The notes under the pieces are model-generated. The model searched no databases and was not told where the DNA came from. It saw only the letters and a program-made list of their open reading frames with translations. Shown here in pieces: positions 1 to 7,642 of a stretch of 42,461 bases of DNA; position 1 is the first letter of the stretch, and each line of letters opens with the position of its first letter. Made by a program: the position numbers and the translations under genes. Source of the stretch: Chloroflexota bacterium (GTDB taxonomy: Bacteria > Chloroflexota > Dehalococcoidia > Lucifugimonadales > GCA-2719675); the NCBI GenBank assembly GCA_002719675.1, contig PBID01000018.1, forward strand, positions 1 through 42,461. Direction: 5' to 3'.

Positions 1-100
1 CCATGACATGAACATATGAATCGATATTATCGTCCATGGTATATCTGCCCCAATTACCAGCATGTGAATGGAAGTCAATTACATGATTATTTTTTTGCAT
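1..100 (-). CDS. Amidohydrolase-family protein, N-terminus only (runs off the window)
   Basis: The first 33 codons of a leftward gene are visible, starting at an ATG at 98-100 with an AGGA ribosome site just upstream. The peptide opens MQKNNHVIDFHSHAGNWGRY: a hydrophobic strand followed by D9-x-H11-x-H13, which is the first metal-binding motif of amidohydrolase-2/TIM-barrel metal-dependent hydrolases. The rest lies outside the window, so substrate and completeness cannot be judged. It lies downstream of the sugar-isomerase-like gene on the same strand but has its own promoter-like sequence. Confidence 0.6.
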   Translation of the reverse strand, partial: MQKNNHVIDFHSHAGNWGRYTMDDNIDSYVHVM

Positions 101-157
101 TTTTTAATCCTAAAAGTTCATTTTTGTTTCTTGATACCATACAAATTTATATCCAAA

Positions 158-185
158 ATTATACATAGTCTTTTGTAAAAATCAA
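158..185 (-). promoter_or_regulatory. Candidate promoter for the leftward amidohydrolase gene
   Basis: On the minus strand a TTGATT (-35, 180-185) lies 16 bases before a perfect TATAAT (-10, 158-163), which is directly preceded by TG. The -10 is about 58 bases upstream of the ATG of the amidohydrolase gene. The rest of the 157-base gap holds nothing else recognisable. Confidence 0.5.
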
Positions 186-257
186 CATTGCCTTATAGCT
201 TATAATTTGCTGTTTTGTTACCGACATATCAGTCTATTTATTTTAAATTTAAAAACT

Positions 258-1118
258 TTATATCAACATTTTTGTCTCGATACATCCAGCTTGATTCATA
301 ATATCTCTCAGGGCTTTTGTTGCATTTAACATCCCACCAGGACCACTAAATCCACCTTGCTGTCCAGCCAATTTCAAATGTGGTTCCAATGCTAGAAATC
401 CGTGATAACCATGATCACGTAAAAATTGGAGCAATTTCAAAATCTGTCCATCTCCTTCGCCAGCAACTGTGATTTTTCGATCAGATAAACGAGCATCTTT
501 GATTTGAACACACTCCACATAATCACTCAATATTGGCCATCCTATATCAACGGAATTTTCAACGCCTGAATGAGGGAAATTTCCTGTGTCCCAAACAAAT
601 CTAAGATTATTACTTCCAACATTATCCAGTATCTTTCTACATCTTTCAGGAGTATCGCCTATTAATCCGTTTTCGTTCTCCATTATTAAAATGACTCCAT
701 AAGTTTCAGCTAATTCTGCCATAGACTTAAGTCGCCGCACAGATTGTTCAATATATTTATCTTGATGTTGATTCTGTGGAGGATAAAAAGAAAATATTCT
801 CACCTTATCAGTCTCAAGTAGAACGGCAATATCTAAAATCCTTTTGAGTGTAGCTTTAGTTTCATCCAAATTATCTGTGATCAGTGATTTGCCAACTGGA
901 CTTCCAATACAACTAATTTTTATTGAATATTTTCGACAAGCTAATTTCAGATCTTGTATTTGACGATCATCCAAATCAGCAACATTGATGCCCCAAGCTT
1001 TTCTTAGATCTAAATAGCAAATATCTAATTCATTAAGTACTTGAAATTGTTTTTCTATATCGTCATCAATCTCATCTCCAAATGCACTCAATACAAAAGT
1101 TGATTTTTTTTCTGCCAT
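258..1118 (-). CDS. Sugar phosphate isomerase/epimerase-like TIM-barrel protein
   Basis: A 286-residue protein of the xylose-isomerase-like/AP-endonuclease-2 TIM barrel superfamily. The metal-site pattern of that fold can be followed along the chain: E147/E149 in MENEN, D177 in VWDTGN, K207-D208 in QIKDA, and a C-terminal E245 in ALEPH. Length is normal for the family. Members isomerise or epimerise sugars, keto-sugars or inositol intermediates and are usually cytoplasmic; the substrate cannot be assigned. The ATG is preceded by AGGAG at a good distance. It shares a promoter-like element with the DUF4389 gene at 3707-4015, and is separated from the next leftward gene by 157 bases. Confidence 0.8.
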   Translation of the reverse strand: MAEKKSTFVLSAFGDEIDDDIEKQFQVLNELDICYLDLRKAWGINVADLDDRQIQDLKLACRKYSIKISCIGSPVGKSLITDNLDETKATLKRILDIAVLLETDKVRIFSFYPPQNQHQDKYIEQSVRRLKSMAELAETYGVILIMENENGLIGDTPERCRKILDNVGSNNLRFVWDTGNFPHSGVENSVDIGWPILSDYVECVQIKDARLSDRKITVAGEGDGQILKLLQFLRDHGYHGFLALEPHLKLAGQQGGFSGPGGMLNATKALRDIMNQAGCIETKMLI

Positions 1119-1162
1119 AATAAACTCCTATTCAGATGTCTTAGTCAATCTCATGGTCGCAA

Positions 1163-1190
1163 ATTATACACCACATTACGATCTAAGAAG
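1163..1190 (-). promoter_or_regulatory. Conserved upstream element with TATAAT box (copy 1)
   Basis: Reading leftward, GATCGTAATGTGGTG runs into TATAAT (1163-1168), 45 bases before the ATG of the TIM-barrel gene. Almost the same string precedes the DUF4389 gene (4063-4090), where TATACT lies 48 bases before the start. In the 20 bases beside the box (CCACATT to GAAG on the plus strand) only three positions differ. The shared sequence and spacing suggest a common promoter or activator site. Confidence 0.45.
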
Positions 1191-1244
1191 ATAGCATTTG
1201 CGATATTGCGATTTGACTATCGTTAATCTTTCAGATACAAATTA

Positions 1245-1273
1245 TTGACATATATTACAATTGTAATTATATT
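1245..1273 (+). promoter_or_regulatory. Strong sigma-70-type promoter candidate upstream of the lipoprotein gene
   Basis: A perfect TTGACA (1245-1250), a 17-base spacer, then TATATT (1268-1273). The predicted transcript starts near 1280 and would carry a leader of about 165 bases before the ATG at 1448. That leader contains inverted repeats and an intrinsic terminator. Confidence 0.6.
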
Positions 1274-1385
1274 TAATACTATGTTAATCAGATTTAAAGA
1301 CGATTTATTTCACTTGTGTAGTAGCCCTTTATAGGGCAGTAATTCAACATGTGTAATTAAAATCTGAATTATTAAACATGTTATG

Positions 1386-1412
1386 CCCGTTCAAATTCGA
1401 ACGGGTTTTTTT
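1386..1412 (+). terminator. Intrinsic terminator inside the leader of the lipoprotein gene
   Basis: CCCGTTC (1386-1392) pairs perfectly with GAACGGG (1399-1405) around a six-base loop and is followed at once by seven T. It lies 36 bases before the start codon and downstream of the promoter at 1245. It therefore either ends a small RNA of roughly 130 bases or acts as an attenuator of the lipoprotein gene. Confidence 0.65.
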
Positions 1413-1447
1413 ATTTCCGAAAATCAAAATGCTAAAGGAGTATTGAA

Positions 1448-2800
1448 ATGTATTTTAAATCTTTATCATCGGGATTTGTATTAATCCTACTGATGGTCTT
1501 TGCTACAGTAGTAGCGTGTGCAAAAGACCAAGAACCAGCGAAGCCTGCAGCAGCTGAAGAGTCTTCATTTGAGGTCTGGGCGGTTGACCAGTCGAGCACT
1601 GGTAGCTACGGAACTGGTGGACTCATATACATATGGGACGGGGCTGACATCTCTGCAAATGCTAGCGAAGCAACTCCAGAGATTATCGATCTAGCTAAGG
1701 CAGCTGTCGAAGCAGGTTGCGAAGCTCCCAAAAAGCCACACATGGTACTTTCTAACCATACCACTCCCAAGGCTAGCCACGTGGTCCTAGCCAATGTAGG
1801 TTCTGGTGACACCTTTTTTATAAACATTGAGAGCCGTACTATCGTTGGCTGTGTCAACACAATCGGTGGTTTCAATGGAGAGGGTGGAACAGCAAATGCA
1901 CACGCCTCCGTTGCATCTCCTGACAACAGTATAGCTATAGTCGCGAATATTGGCGCAAAAGGTGAGTCCGGATTCCTGCATAAAATTCATACTGATTACA
2001 CCAATGATGATTACAAATTGGTAGAGACGTTGTCATTGGACCAATTCTCCAGTGAATTAGGAACTTCAGTAACACGACCTATCTGCCACGAGTTCACTGA
2101 AGACAGTAAATTCGCATACGTAACTCTAGCTGGTGGTGGTCTGCTAGTGGTAGATGTGGGTTCTTCAGACGGAACAACACCTATGACTGTCGTGAAAGTA
2201 TATGACAAAGATACCGTTCCAGGTATCGGCTGCGGCGTGTCTCGTCTCCCAGAGGGCAAGATAATGACCAATGGCGAGAGTGGAGCTAAAGGAGGAGATG
2301 ATTTCCTATATACCTTTGATGCTAGTAAAGCTGCCGACGGAGTATTCCCAGATCCAGTGCAAATTGAACTCCCAGGTGAAGATACACATGGTGCGGTTAC
2401 CTGTACTGATAAAAACGGCAACTTATTTGCAATAACAAGTATGCGAGTCAGTAATGACGTCAACTTCGTAGACCTCCAAACCAATACGGTTGTAGGGACT
2501 CAGTCGATGTCCGCATCCTTCAGCGAGGATCCAAAGCCCGACGTGGCAGATATAGTGGGCAACAAGATGTTCATTGCTTTGAGAGGTGCTAAACCACTAA
2601 CAGCTATCGGTGCACTTGAGTTCGCTGGTAGAACTCCAGGTGTAGCTGTTTTAACCATCAATGATGATTGTAATGGTTTCAGTTGGGAATCGAAGGATCT
2701 TGCTTCAATGAAAGACCCTGTCAGGCTGGTTGATGGAATTTTCCCTGGACAGAAAATAACGGCCGCCGACCCACACGGTCTTGAAGTGATAATAAAATAA
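1448..2800 (+). CDS. Secreted lipoprotein with beta-propeller-like repeats
   Basis: A 450-residue protein with a lipoprotein signal peptide: basic/hydrophobic start, then VVAC with C24 as the lipidated cysteine, followed by an A/E/P-rich linker. The mature part is rich in beta-strand repeats of the kind in YVTN/WD-like propellers, such as YVTLAGGGLLVVDV near residue 225. It has several cysteines (C90, in GCVNTIG, PICHEF, GIGCGV, VTCTD and DDCNGF) that could form disulfides or bind metal. I cannot name a function. The start has AAAGGAG at 1434-1440. Codon use is clearly richer in G and C than in the flanking genes, which suggests high expression or transfer. Confidence 0.75.
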   Translation: MYFKSLSSGFVLILLMVFATVVACAKDQEPAKPAAAEESSFEVWAVDQSSTGSYGTGGLIYIWDGADISANASEATPEIIDLAKAAVEAGCEAPKKPHMVLSNHTTPKASHVVLANVGSGDTFFINIESRTIVGCVNTIGGFNGEGGTANAHASVASPDNSIAIVANIGAKGESGFLHKIHTDYTNDDYKLVETLSLDQFSSELGTSVTRPICHEFTEDSKFAYVTLAGGGLLVVDVGSSDGTTPMTVVKVYDKDTVPGIGCGVSRLPEGKIMTNGESGAKGGDDFLYTFDASKAADGVFPDPVQIELPGEDTHGAVTCTDKNGNLFAITSMRVSNDVNFVDLQTNTVVGTQSMSASFSEDPKPDVADIVGNKMFIALRGAKPLTAIGALEFAGRTPGVAVLTINDDCNGFSWESKDLASMKDPVRLVDGIFPGQKITAADPHGLEVIIK

Positions 2801-2821
2801 GAATTTTTAACGGTCAAATTA

Positions 2822-2856
2822 GCGTCTCGTGGGTCGGACTCCGATCCATGAGACGC
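2822..2856. repeat. Long perfect-stem hairpin downstream of the lipoprotein gene
   Basis: GCGTCTC (2822-2828) pairs with GAGACGC (2850-2856), and the inner sequence continues the pairing (with two G-U pairs) almost to a three-base loop, giving a stem of about 16 bp. There is no T run on either side, so it is not a classical intrinsic terminator. It may protect the 3' end of the lipoprotein mRNA or be a Rho-linked terminator. Confidence 0.55.
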
Positions 2857-2959
2857 CACCAATAAGGAAAGCTTAAGTGATGCTTCTAAGTATGAGAGTT
2901 TTATGCAATTTCGATTCAAAATACATAACAAATTTTTAAAATAAATAGGAATATCAACA

Positions 2960-3445
2960 ATGAATACAATCAATAATGTGTTTAGTTTTCCAAATCCAGT
3001 AAACGAATTCTCAGCTAGGTTTGTTGCAGGAATGGTTGTGATTTTGACAATTGCAACAATTTTAACTCAAAATCAATTCGTCGCAGGATTCTTGTTGTAC
3101 GGATTTCTTGCAAGAGTCGCGACTGGTCCAACTTTGAGTCCCATGGGCTTGCTTGCAACAAAAGTAATTGTGCCTGCATTAGGCAACCCTACTAAATTGG
3201 TAGCAGGACCTCCCAAGCGCTTTGCACAAACTATTGGATTGATTTTTTCAACAACTGCTTTCATCATGCTTATACTTGATTTAATATTAGCATTTCAGAT
3301 CACCTTAGCTATTTTAGTTGTATTTGCAATATTAGAATCCGTAGTAGGATTCTGTGCAGGTTGTTTTGTATTCAACTACCTTATGAAATGGAAAATAATA
3401 CCACAATCAATATGCGAAAGTTGTATTACAGGTGTAGAAGAGTAA
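2960..3445 (+). CDS. DUF4395-family membrane protein
   Basis: A 161-residue integral membrane protein with about four hydrophobic segments. It carries the marks of the DUF4395 family: an N-terminal FPNPVNEFSARFVAG, a central ATGPTLSPMGLL, a GPPKRFAQ loop, and a late GFCAGC motif whose paired cysteines recall thioredoxin-like redox partners. The biochemical role of the family is not established. In other bacteria it often sits with thiosulfate/sulfur or thioredoxin genes; none is next to it here. A ribosome site (AGGAA) precedes the ATG. Its stop is two bases from the stop of the convergent small gene at 3448. Confidence 0.75.
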   Translation: MNTINNVFSFPNPVNEFSARFVAGMVVILTIATILTQNQFVAGFLLYGFLARVATGPTLSPMGLLATKVIVPALGNPTKLVAGPPKRFAQTIGLIFSTTAFIMLILDLILAFQITLAILVVFAILESVVGFCAGCFVFNYLMKWKIIPQSICESCITGVEE

Positions 3446-3447
3446 AA

Positions 3448-3705
3448 CTAGTCATCAAATCCAAAAAAAGTATTCAAGATCCATTCTATCCAACCCACAG
3501 TACCTTCTATTCGAAATCTCTCATCTATTAATGTCAACCATATCAATGGACTATCACAGACACTACCGCCCATTATACACGCAACTAAACTCGCTACATA
3601 AACAAAAACCGTCAAAGCAATAATCAGAAAAATTATTGCTAATAATATTAAAGAAAAACAACCCCATCGCCTAAGTCTTTTTTTACATTCATAATTACAA
3701 AACAC
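3448..3705 (-). CDS. Small membrane protein coupled to the DUF4389 gene
   Basis: 85 residues: a basic N-terminus with two cysteines (FCNYECKKRLRRWGC), one long hydrophobic stretch at about residues 17-45, then a soluble tail. The start is GTG at 3703-3705, one base after the TAA of the upstream DUF4389 gene, an arrangement typical of translational coupling; no in-frame ATG offers a plausible alternative. No family recognised. Because it is tied to the DUF4389 protein, a shared membrane function is likely but unproven. Confidence 0.55.
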   Translation of the reverse strand: MFCNYECKKRLRRWGCFSLILLAIIFLIIALTVFVYVASLVACIMGGSVCDSPLIWLTLIDERFRIEGTVGWIEWILNTFFGFDD

Positions 3706-3706
3706 C

Positions 3707-4015
3707 TTACCTGTTGAAAGTAAAAGGAGGATATTTATCTGTTAGCCCAATAAGCCAACAATTTACACGCAAATTCCAACGTATAACTCCAACTTGTAAG
3801 GCAAATAAACCTCGTGGATATTTGCCAGTAATAATTACTAAAATATATCCCACCAAAGCCATCAACAATGCAATTATATTTAAGAAATAAAGCACAATAT
3901 AATGCGGTAAAAGTGCAACTGGTTTTAGTATAAACAGTATTGCCAGCAAGCGCGAAGAAGATTCTGGATATTCTACTTCACAATTGGCAAAGTAAGTATT
4001 TTTTAATTTAGACAT
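3707..4015 (-). CDS. DUF4389-family membrane protein
   Basis: 102 residues with two transmembrane segments. The C-terminal signature is that of DUF4389 proteins: ITGKYPRGLFALQVGVIRWN followed by TDKYPPF. The family often occurs as longer multi-domain proteins, and this is the single-unit form. Molecular role unknown. AGGAG six bases before the ATG supports the start, and a TATACT box in a conserved context lies 48 bases upstream. It is first in a two-gene leftward unit with the small membrane protein. Confidence 0.7.
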   Translation of the reverse strand: MSKLKNTYFANCEVEYPESSSRLLAILFILKPVALLPHYIVLYFLNIIALLMALVGYILVIITGKYPRGLFALQVGVIRWNLRVNCWLIGLTDKYPPFTFNR

Positions 4016-4062
4016 TAGGAACTCCTTTCAATAGAACATAAAAGATACCAAATACCTCACAG

Positions 4063-4090
4063 AGTATATACCACATTGCGATCTCAGGAG
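4063..4090 (-). promoter_or_regulatory. Conserved upstream element with TATACT box (copy 2)
   Basis: The partner of the element at 1163-1190. Reading leftward, GATCGCAATGTGGTA runs into TATACT (4063-4068), 48 bases before the ATG of the DUF4389 gene. Only these two copies were noticed in the window. Confidence 0.45.
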
Positions 4091-4127
4091 CCTGTCGATC
4101 TTCGATATTTACGATATTACTTGCTCG

Positions 4128-4280
4128 ATGTACAATATGCTTATTATGTATAAGTTAATAACAAGGTTAATAGCATATTCCTTATTAGCCCTAGTGGCTA
4201 TATCACCTTTTGGAGGGATATACTTCAGTTGGTTCTTCGATCGGAAGAAGAAGGCAAAATTAAACCAATCAGCTACTTAA
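4128..4280 (+). CDS. Possible small membrane peptide (44-50 aa)
   Basis: An open frame in an otherwise empty gap. In-frame ATGs lie at 4128, 4137 and 4146; the shortest form has 44 residues (MYKLITRLIAYSLLALVAIS and on), with one hydrophobic segment ending in FSWFFDRKKKAKLN and a TAA at 4278-4280. The layout (short cytoplasmic start, one membrane span, aromatic belt, basic tail) is that of real small membrane proteins. Against it: no ribosome site at a good distance, and AAG/CGG codons rare in the neighbours. The rest of the 4016-4641 gap holds the leftward promoter element, a short tandem repeat and a tRNA gene. Confidence 0.3.
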   Translation: MYNMLIMYKLITRLIAYSLLALVAISPFGGIYFSWFFDRKKKAKLNQSAT

Positions 4281-4312
4281 GCCAGTTTGAGTTATCTGCA
4301 AAAATACCCCAT

Positions 4313-4335
4313 TGAATGTATGACTGAATGTATGA
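4313..4335. repeat. Tandem 12-base direct repeat
   Basis: TGAATGTATGA occurs twice in a row, separated by a single C (4313-4323 and 4325-4335), about 50 bases beyond the 3' end of the tRNA-Lys gene. No function is evident. Confidence 0.5.
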
Positions 4336-4387
4336 AAGAGAAGTCACAGGAGAAAATGTGCCGGTGGGTTAGCTAGGAATCCGTAGC

Positions 4388-4463
4388 TGGTGACCCGCCT
4401 CGGACTTGAACCGAGAACCTATTGATTAAGAGTCAATTGCTCTGCCAATTGAGCTAGCGGGTC
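4388..4463 (-). tRNA. tRNA-Lys (anticodon CTT)
   Basis: On the minus strand a full cloverleaf can be folded: acceptor GACCCGC/GCGGGTC, D arm with GCTAGCTCAATTGGCAGAGC, anticodon stem ATTGA/TCAAT around CTCTTAA (anticodon CTT), and T arm with GGTTCAAGTCC. The discriminator A is followed by an encoded CCA (4388-4390). It stands alone, opposite in direction to the oxidase operon. Confidence 0.95.
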
Positions 4464-4641
4464 TAACAAAAATACTTAAAGAAATTTTACCACTCATAGT
4501 CATTGGTGAATAGATTTTCCAAGTTAATAAAACTAATTAGAATTAATAAACCATATGATATACTAAGTTTATCGACTTTATGTTATTTTTCGAAACTCAA
4601 AAATTATATTCATATCAAATAATTATTGACTTAATTCAAAC

Positions 4642-5580
4642 GTGAACTCAAGTAAGCAAAACCAAAATACAAACTTGCATAAAGCACTTATATTCCTAGC
4701 AGGATCTACGCTGTTTCTTGCAATAATACAAGTAACCCTTGGGGCTATAGTAAGAGTTACTGATTCTGGATTAGCATGTCCTGACTGGCCGCTATGTCAT
4801 GGTAAATTAGTGCCTGAATTTGATTTTAACATCCTTCTAGAATACACTCACCGGCTCTCAGCTTCTTTACTAATGTTAACTATATTTTCAACAACTTTTA
4901 TTACCTATAAAATCTTAAGACACAACAAAATAGCAATATTTGCAATAACTGCGGCATCGATAACTGTAATTTGTGCTGCAATATTTGGTGGCATTACAGT
5001 TCTTTCAAAACTAGATTGGTGGTCTGTGCCATCACACTTAGCCCTAGCTGAAATTCTTATATTATTTTTAGCAATTTTAAATACTGCAATCTGGTTTGGT
5101 GATTTCGACGAAAATTCGATTTGGAAAAATTTGCACATCAAACATAGAATTATGTTATCAACTACATTATTTTCCATCTTCATGCTAATAATATATGCAG
5201 CCATAATGGTTGCTAAAGGATACGGATCTTCCTGTGGAACCTGGCCATTATGTAATGGAGAACTAATCCCCACCAGGATGCCAATGATTATCAATGCTTC
5301 ACATAGATTCCTAAGTTTAATTGTTCTAGGACTTCTGTTTCATTCGTTAATTAGAATCCCTTCCGGCAAATCAAAAATGAAAATGTTTTTCATAATTGCT
5401 ATTGCAATATATTTAATTCAAATACTGGTGGGCTGGGAAATAATATCCCGTGATTTTTCTGCTACACTAAAATCCATCCATCTTGTACTTGCCACTGGAA
5501 TTTGGATAAGCTTTTCGTTAGCTATAGGAACTTCTTTAACACAAAAAATAAACATCTCAAATAACATTAATCAAAGCTAA
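4642..5580 (+). CDS. ctaA: Haem A synthase (CtaA/COX15)
   Basis: Converts haem O to haem A in the membrane for the cytochrome oxidase encoded downstream. The 312-residue protein has eight hydrophobic segments in two pseudo-symmetric halves. Haem-ligand histidines are H70 (EYTH), H132, H221 (SHRF) and H280. Both halves carry the paired-cysteine loop of the Cys-containing class: C46-PDWPL-C52 and C198-GTWPL-C204. The start is GTG at 4642; no clear ribosome site is seen, but the N-terminus lines up with the family. It is the first gene of the oxidase operon and ends three bases before ctaB. Confidence 0.93.
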   Translation: MNSSKQNQNTNLHKALIFLAGSTLFLAIIQVTLGAIVRVTDSGLACPDWPLCHGKLVPEFDFNILLEYTHRLSASLLMLTIFSTTFITYKILRHNKIAIFAITAASITVICAAIFGGITVLSKLDWWSVPSHLALAEILILFLAILNTAIWFGDFDENSIWKNLHIKHRIMLSTTLFSIFMLIIYAAIMVAKGYGSSCGTWPLCNGELIPTRMPMIINASHRFLSLIVLGLLFHSLIRIPSGKSKMKMFFIIAIAIYLIQILVGWEIISRDFSATLKSIHLVLATGIWISFSLAIGTSLTQKINISNNINQS

Positions 5581-5583
5581 AAA

Positions 5584-6462
5584 ATGACTTCTAAAATATC
5601 AAATTTCCTGTCTAGTTTAATCAACTTAACTAAACCAAGAGTAATTTCATTATTACTAATTACTGCTATGACAGGTATGTATTTAGCTTCCCCTGGTAAT
5701 CCTCCAGATTTAAAAATAATTTTATTCGTTTTATTAGGAGGAGCACTTGCAGCAGGCGGAGCAAATTCTATCAATAATTATCTTGATAGAGATATAGATT
5801 TATTAATGGAAAGAACAAAAATCAGACCTCTAGCAAAAGGGGCAATTCCTCCTCTAGTAGGTTTATATCTGGGTCTAATATTAAATATCTTAAGTTTTCT
5901 GTTGTTATATTATCAAGTAAACTTGCTTAGTGCTTGTTTAACTCTTAGTGCTACATTATTTTATGTTTTCATATATACGATTTGGCTTAAAAGACGAACT
6001 CCTCAAAATATAGTAATTGGAGGAGCCGCAGGAGCAATACCACCTGTAGTAGGATGGGCAGCTATCACAAACGAAATTGGAATTCCAGCTATTGCATTAT
6101 TTTTGATTATATTCTTTTGGACTCCCCCGCATTTTTGGGCTCTATCCATATTACTCAAAGAAGATTATGCTAAAGCAAATATCCCAATGCTTCCAGTAGT
6201 ATCTTCAATTCAAGAAACATCAAAACAAATCGTAAGATATACCATTTTTCTAGTTTTAATTACTATTGTTTTTGCTTTTCATGACTCGGTCAGCTATATC
6301 TATATGGGTTCTGCAATATTATTAGGAGCTATTTTCATTTACTTTTCAATTCGCTTTAAAACAGAATCTACGCAAAGCCGAGCAAGGACATTATACATTT
6401 TCTCACTACTTTATTTAGCTTTGCTCTTTCTTTCAATAATTCTTGATGGGTTTTTCGCTTGA
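5584..6462 (+). CDS. ctaB: Protoheme IX farnesyltransferase (CtaB/CyoE)
   Basis: Adds a farnesyl chain to haem B to give haem O, the step before CtaA. It is a UbiA-superfamily membrane enzyme of 292 residues with about nine membrane segments. The first prenyl-diphosphate/Mg site is N64-x3-D68-x3-D72 followed by ERTKIRPLAKG, and the second is the loop DYAKANIPMLPVV near residue 200. Length and motifs are complete. It sits directly behind ctaA, so both haem A steps are co-transcribed ahead of the oxidase subunits. Confidence 0.95.
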   Translation: MTSKISNFLSSLINLTKPRVISLLLITAMTGMYLASPGNPPDLKIILFVLLGGALAAGGANSINNYLDRDIDLLMERTKIRPLAKGAIPPLVGLYLGLILNILSFLLLYYQVNLLSACLTLSATLFYVFIYTIWLKRRTPQNIVIGGAAGAIPPVVGWAAITNEIGIPAIALFLIIFFWTPPHFWALSILLKEDYAKANIPMLPVVSSIQETSKQIVRYTIFLVLITIVFAFHDSVSYIYMGSAILLGAIFIYFSIRFKTESTQSRARTLYIFSLLYLALLFLSIILDGFFA

Positions 6463-6532
6463 CGGTTATCTAGAAGCTCTGATAAATTCGTTAGCTGAAG
6501 AATAAAAAACTAGGATCAAAAAAATAAAATCA

Positions 6533-7642
6533 ATGAATTTAAAAAACTCGCTGAAAAAAATGCTCTCAATGCTCTCTACAAGAGTATTTCTTCCACTCAC
6601 ATTATTAACCACAACTCTATTAACTTCTATTAGTTGTATCCCTACAATATCCACAAACCCGCAATCAACATTTGACACTTACGGACCAGTAGCAGAATCT
6701 CAATTAGTCCTGTTCTACTGGATTCTTGGTGCAGCAATATTTGTTTTTGTAGCTATGACTTTCATTTTGCTATACACCGTGTATAAATTCAGACGGAAAT
6801 CTGATGATGAAATACCTGAACAAATTCACGGAAACAAAAAACTTGAGATAGCATGGACAATACTACCTTGTCTTATTTTAGCTGCAATTGCAGTGCCCAC
6901 AGTTTTAACAATTTTTGATAACACAAATAGTCCTGACACATCCAGCAATAGTGTCACTGTAGATGTTTATGCACATCAATGGTTCTGGGAATTCAAATAT
7001 AATCACCCCAGCAATGAAACAGAAAAAATTACAGTAGCCAATGAAATGCATATCCCAGTTGGTAAAGTAATTAATATTAATTTATATTCTGACGATGTTA
7101 TTCATAGTTTTTGGATTCCAAAATTAGCTGGAAAAGTAGATTTAATGCCCGGAAACAATAATACGATGTGGCTTCAAGCTGATAAAGAAGGTGTATATTT
7201 AGGACAATGCGCAGAATTTTGTGGTGTAGCTCATGCTCTAATGAAATTCCGAGTAATAGCTGAAAGTCAAGAAGATTTTGAGAAATGGTTATTGGCTCAA
7301 AGTACAGAAGCAATTGAGACAATAGAACCTCAAGCTTTAGAAGGTAAAGAAATATTTGAGAGTAGGGATGCTGGATGTTGGTCTTGCCATACAATTCGAG
7401 GATCCTCTAGATCAAAAGGGAAAACTGGACCTGATTTAACTCACATTGCTAGTAGAAGCCATATAGCTGCTGGTGTTATCGAAAATAACCAACAAAATAT
7501 GACTAAATGGATTGAAAATCCTAACTCAATTAAACCTGGAACTCTTATGTCTACTAATGGTCAAGTCTATAACGATCCAGATAAAAAATTAACTGGCCCT
7601 GAAATTTCTGCTTTAGTTGCTTACCTAAGGACGCTAAAATGA
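6533..7642 (+). CDS. coxB: Cytochrome c oxidase subunit II fused to cytochrome c
   Basis: Carries the CuA electron-entry centre of the oxidase. Order of parts in 369 residues: signal sequence with a possible lipobox cysteine (C35), two membrane segments (about 52-80 and 105-128), a cupredoxin domain, and a C-terminal class I cytochrome c domain. CuA ligands are H191, C226, E228, C230, H234 and M237 (CAEFCGVAHALM). The cytochrome has CWSCH (C282, C285, H286), with M339 as likely axial ligand. This is a caa3-style subunit II. An ATGA overlap of four bases joins it to coxA. Confidence 0.96.
   Translation: MNLKNSLKKMLSMLSTRVFLPLTLLTTTLLTSISCIPTISTNPQSTFDTYGPVAESQLVLFYWILGAAIFVFVAMTFILLYTVYKFRRKSDDEIPEQIHGNKKLEIAWTILPCLILAAIAVPTVLTIFDNTNSPDTSSNSVTVDVYAHQWFWEFKYNHPSNETEKITVANEMHIPVGKVININLYSDDVIHSFWIPKLAGKVDLMPGNNNTMWLQADKEGVYLGQCAEFCGVAHALMKFRVIAESQEDFEKWLLAQSTEAIETIEPQALEGKEIFESRDAGCWSCHTIRGSSRSKGKTGPDLTHIASRSHIAAGVIENNQQNMTKWIENPNSIKPGTLMSTNGQVYNDPDKKLTGPEISALVAYLRTLK

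Noticed and set aside
1606-2973. Several open frames antisense to the lipoprotein gene and beyond its end
   Set aside because: They have no ribosome sites, no family pattern and exist because the overlying gene is G/C-richer; the sense protein has a signal peptide and ribosome site.
4361-4400. Hairpin or integration site at the 3' end of tRNA-Lys
   Set aside because: A weak AGCTA/TAGCT pairing overlaps the tRNA end, but there is no integrase gene and no second copy of the tRNA end in the window.
4620-4640. TTGACT just before ctaA as promoter
   Set aside because: A -10 box at the right distance would lie inside the ctaA coding sequence.
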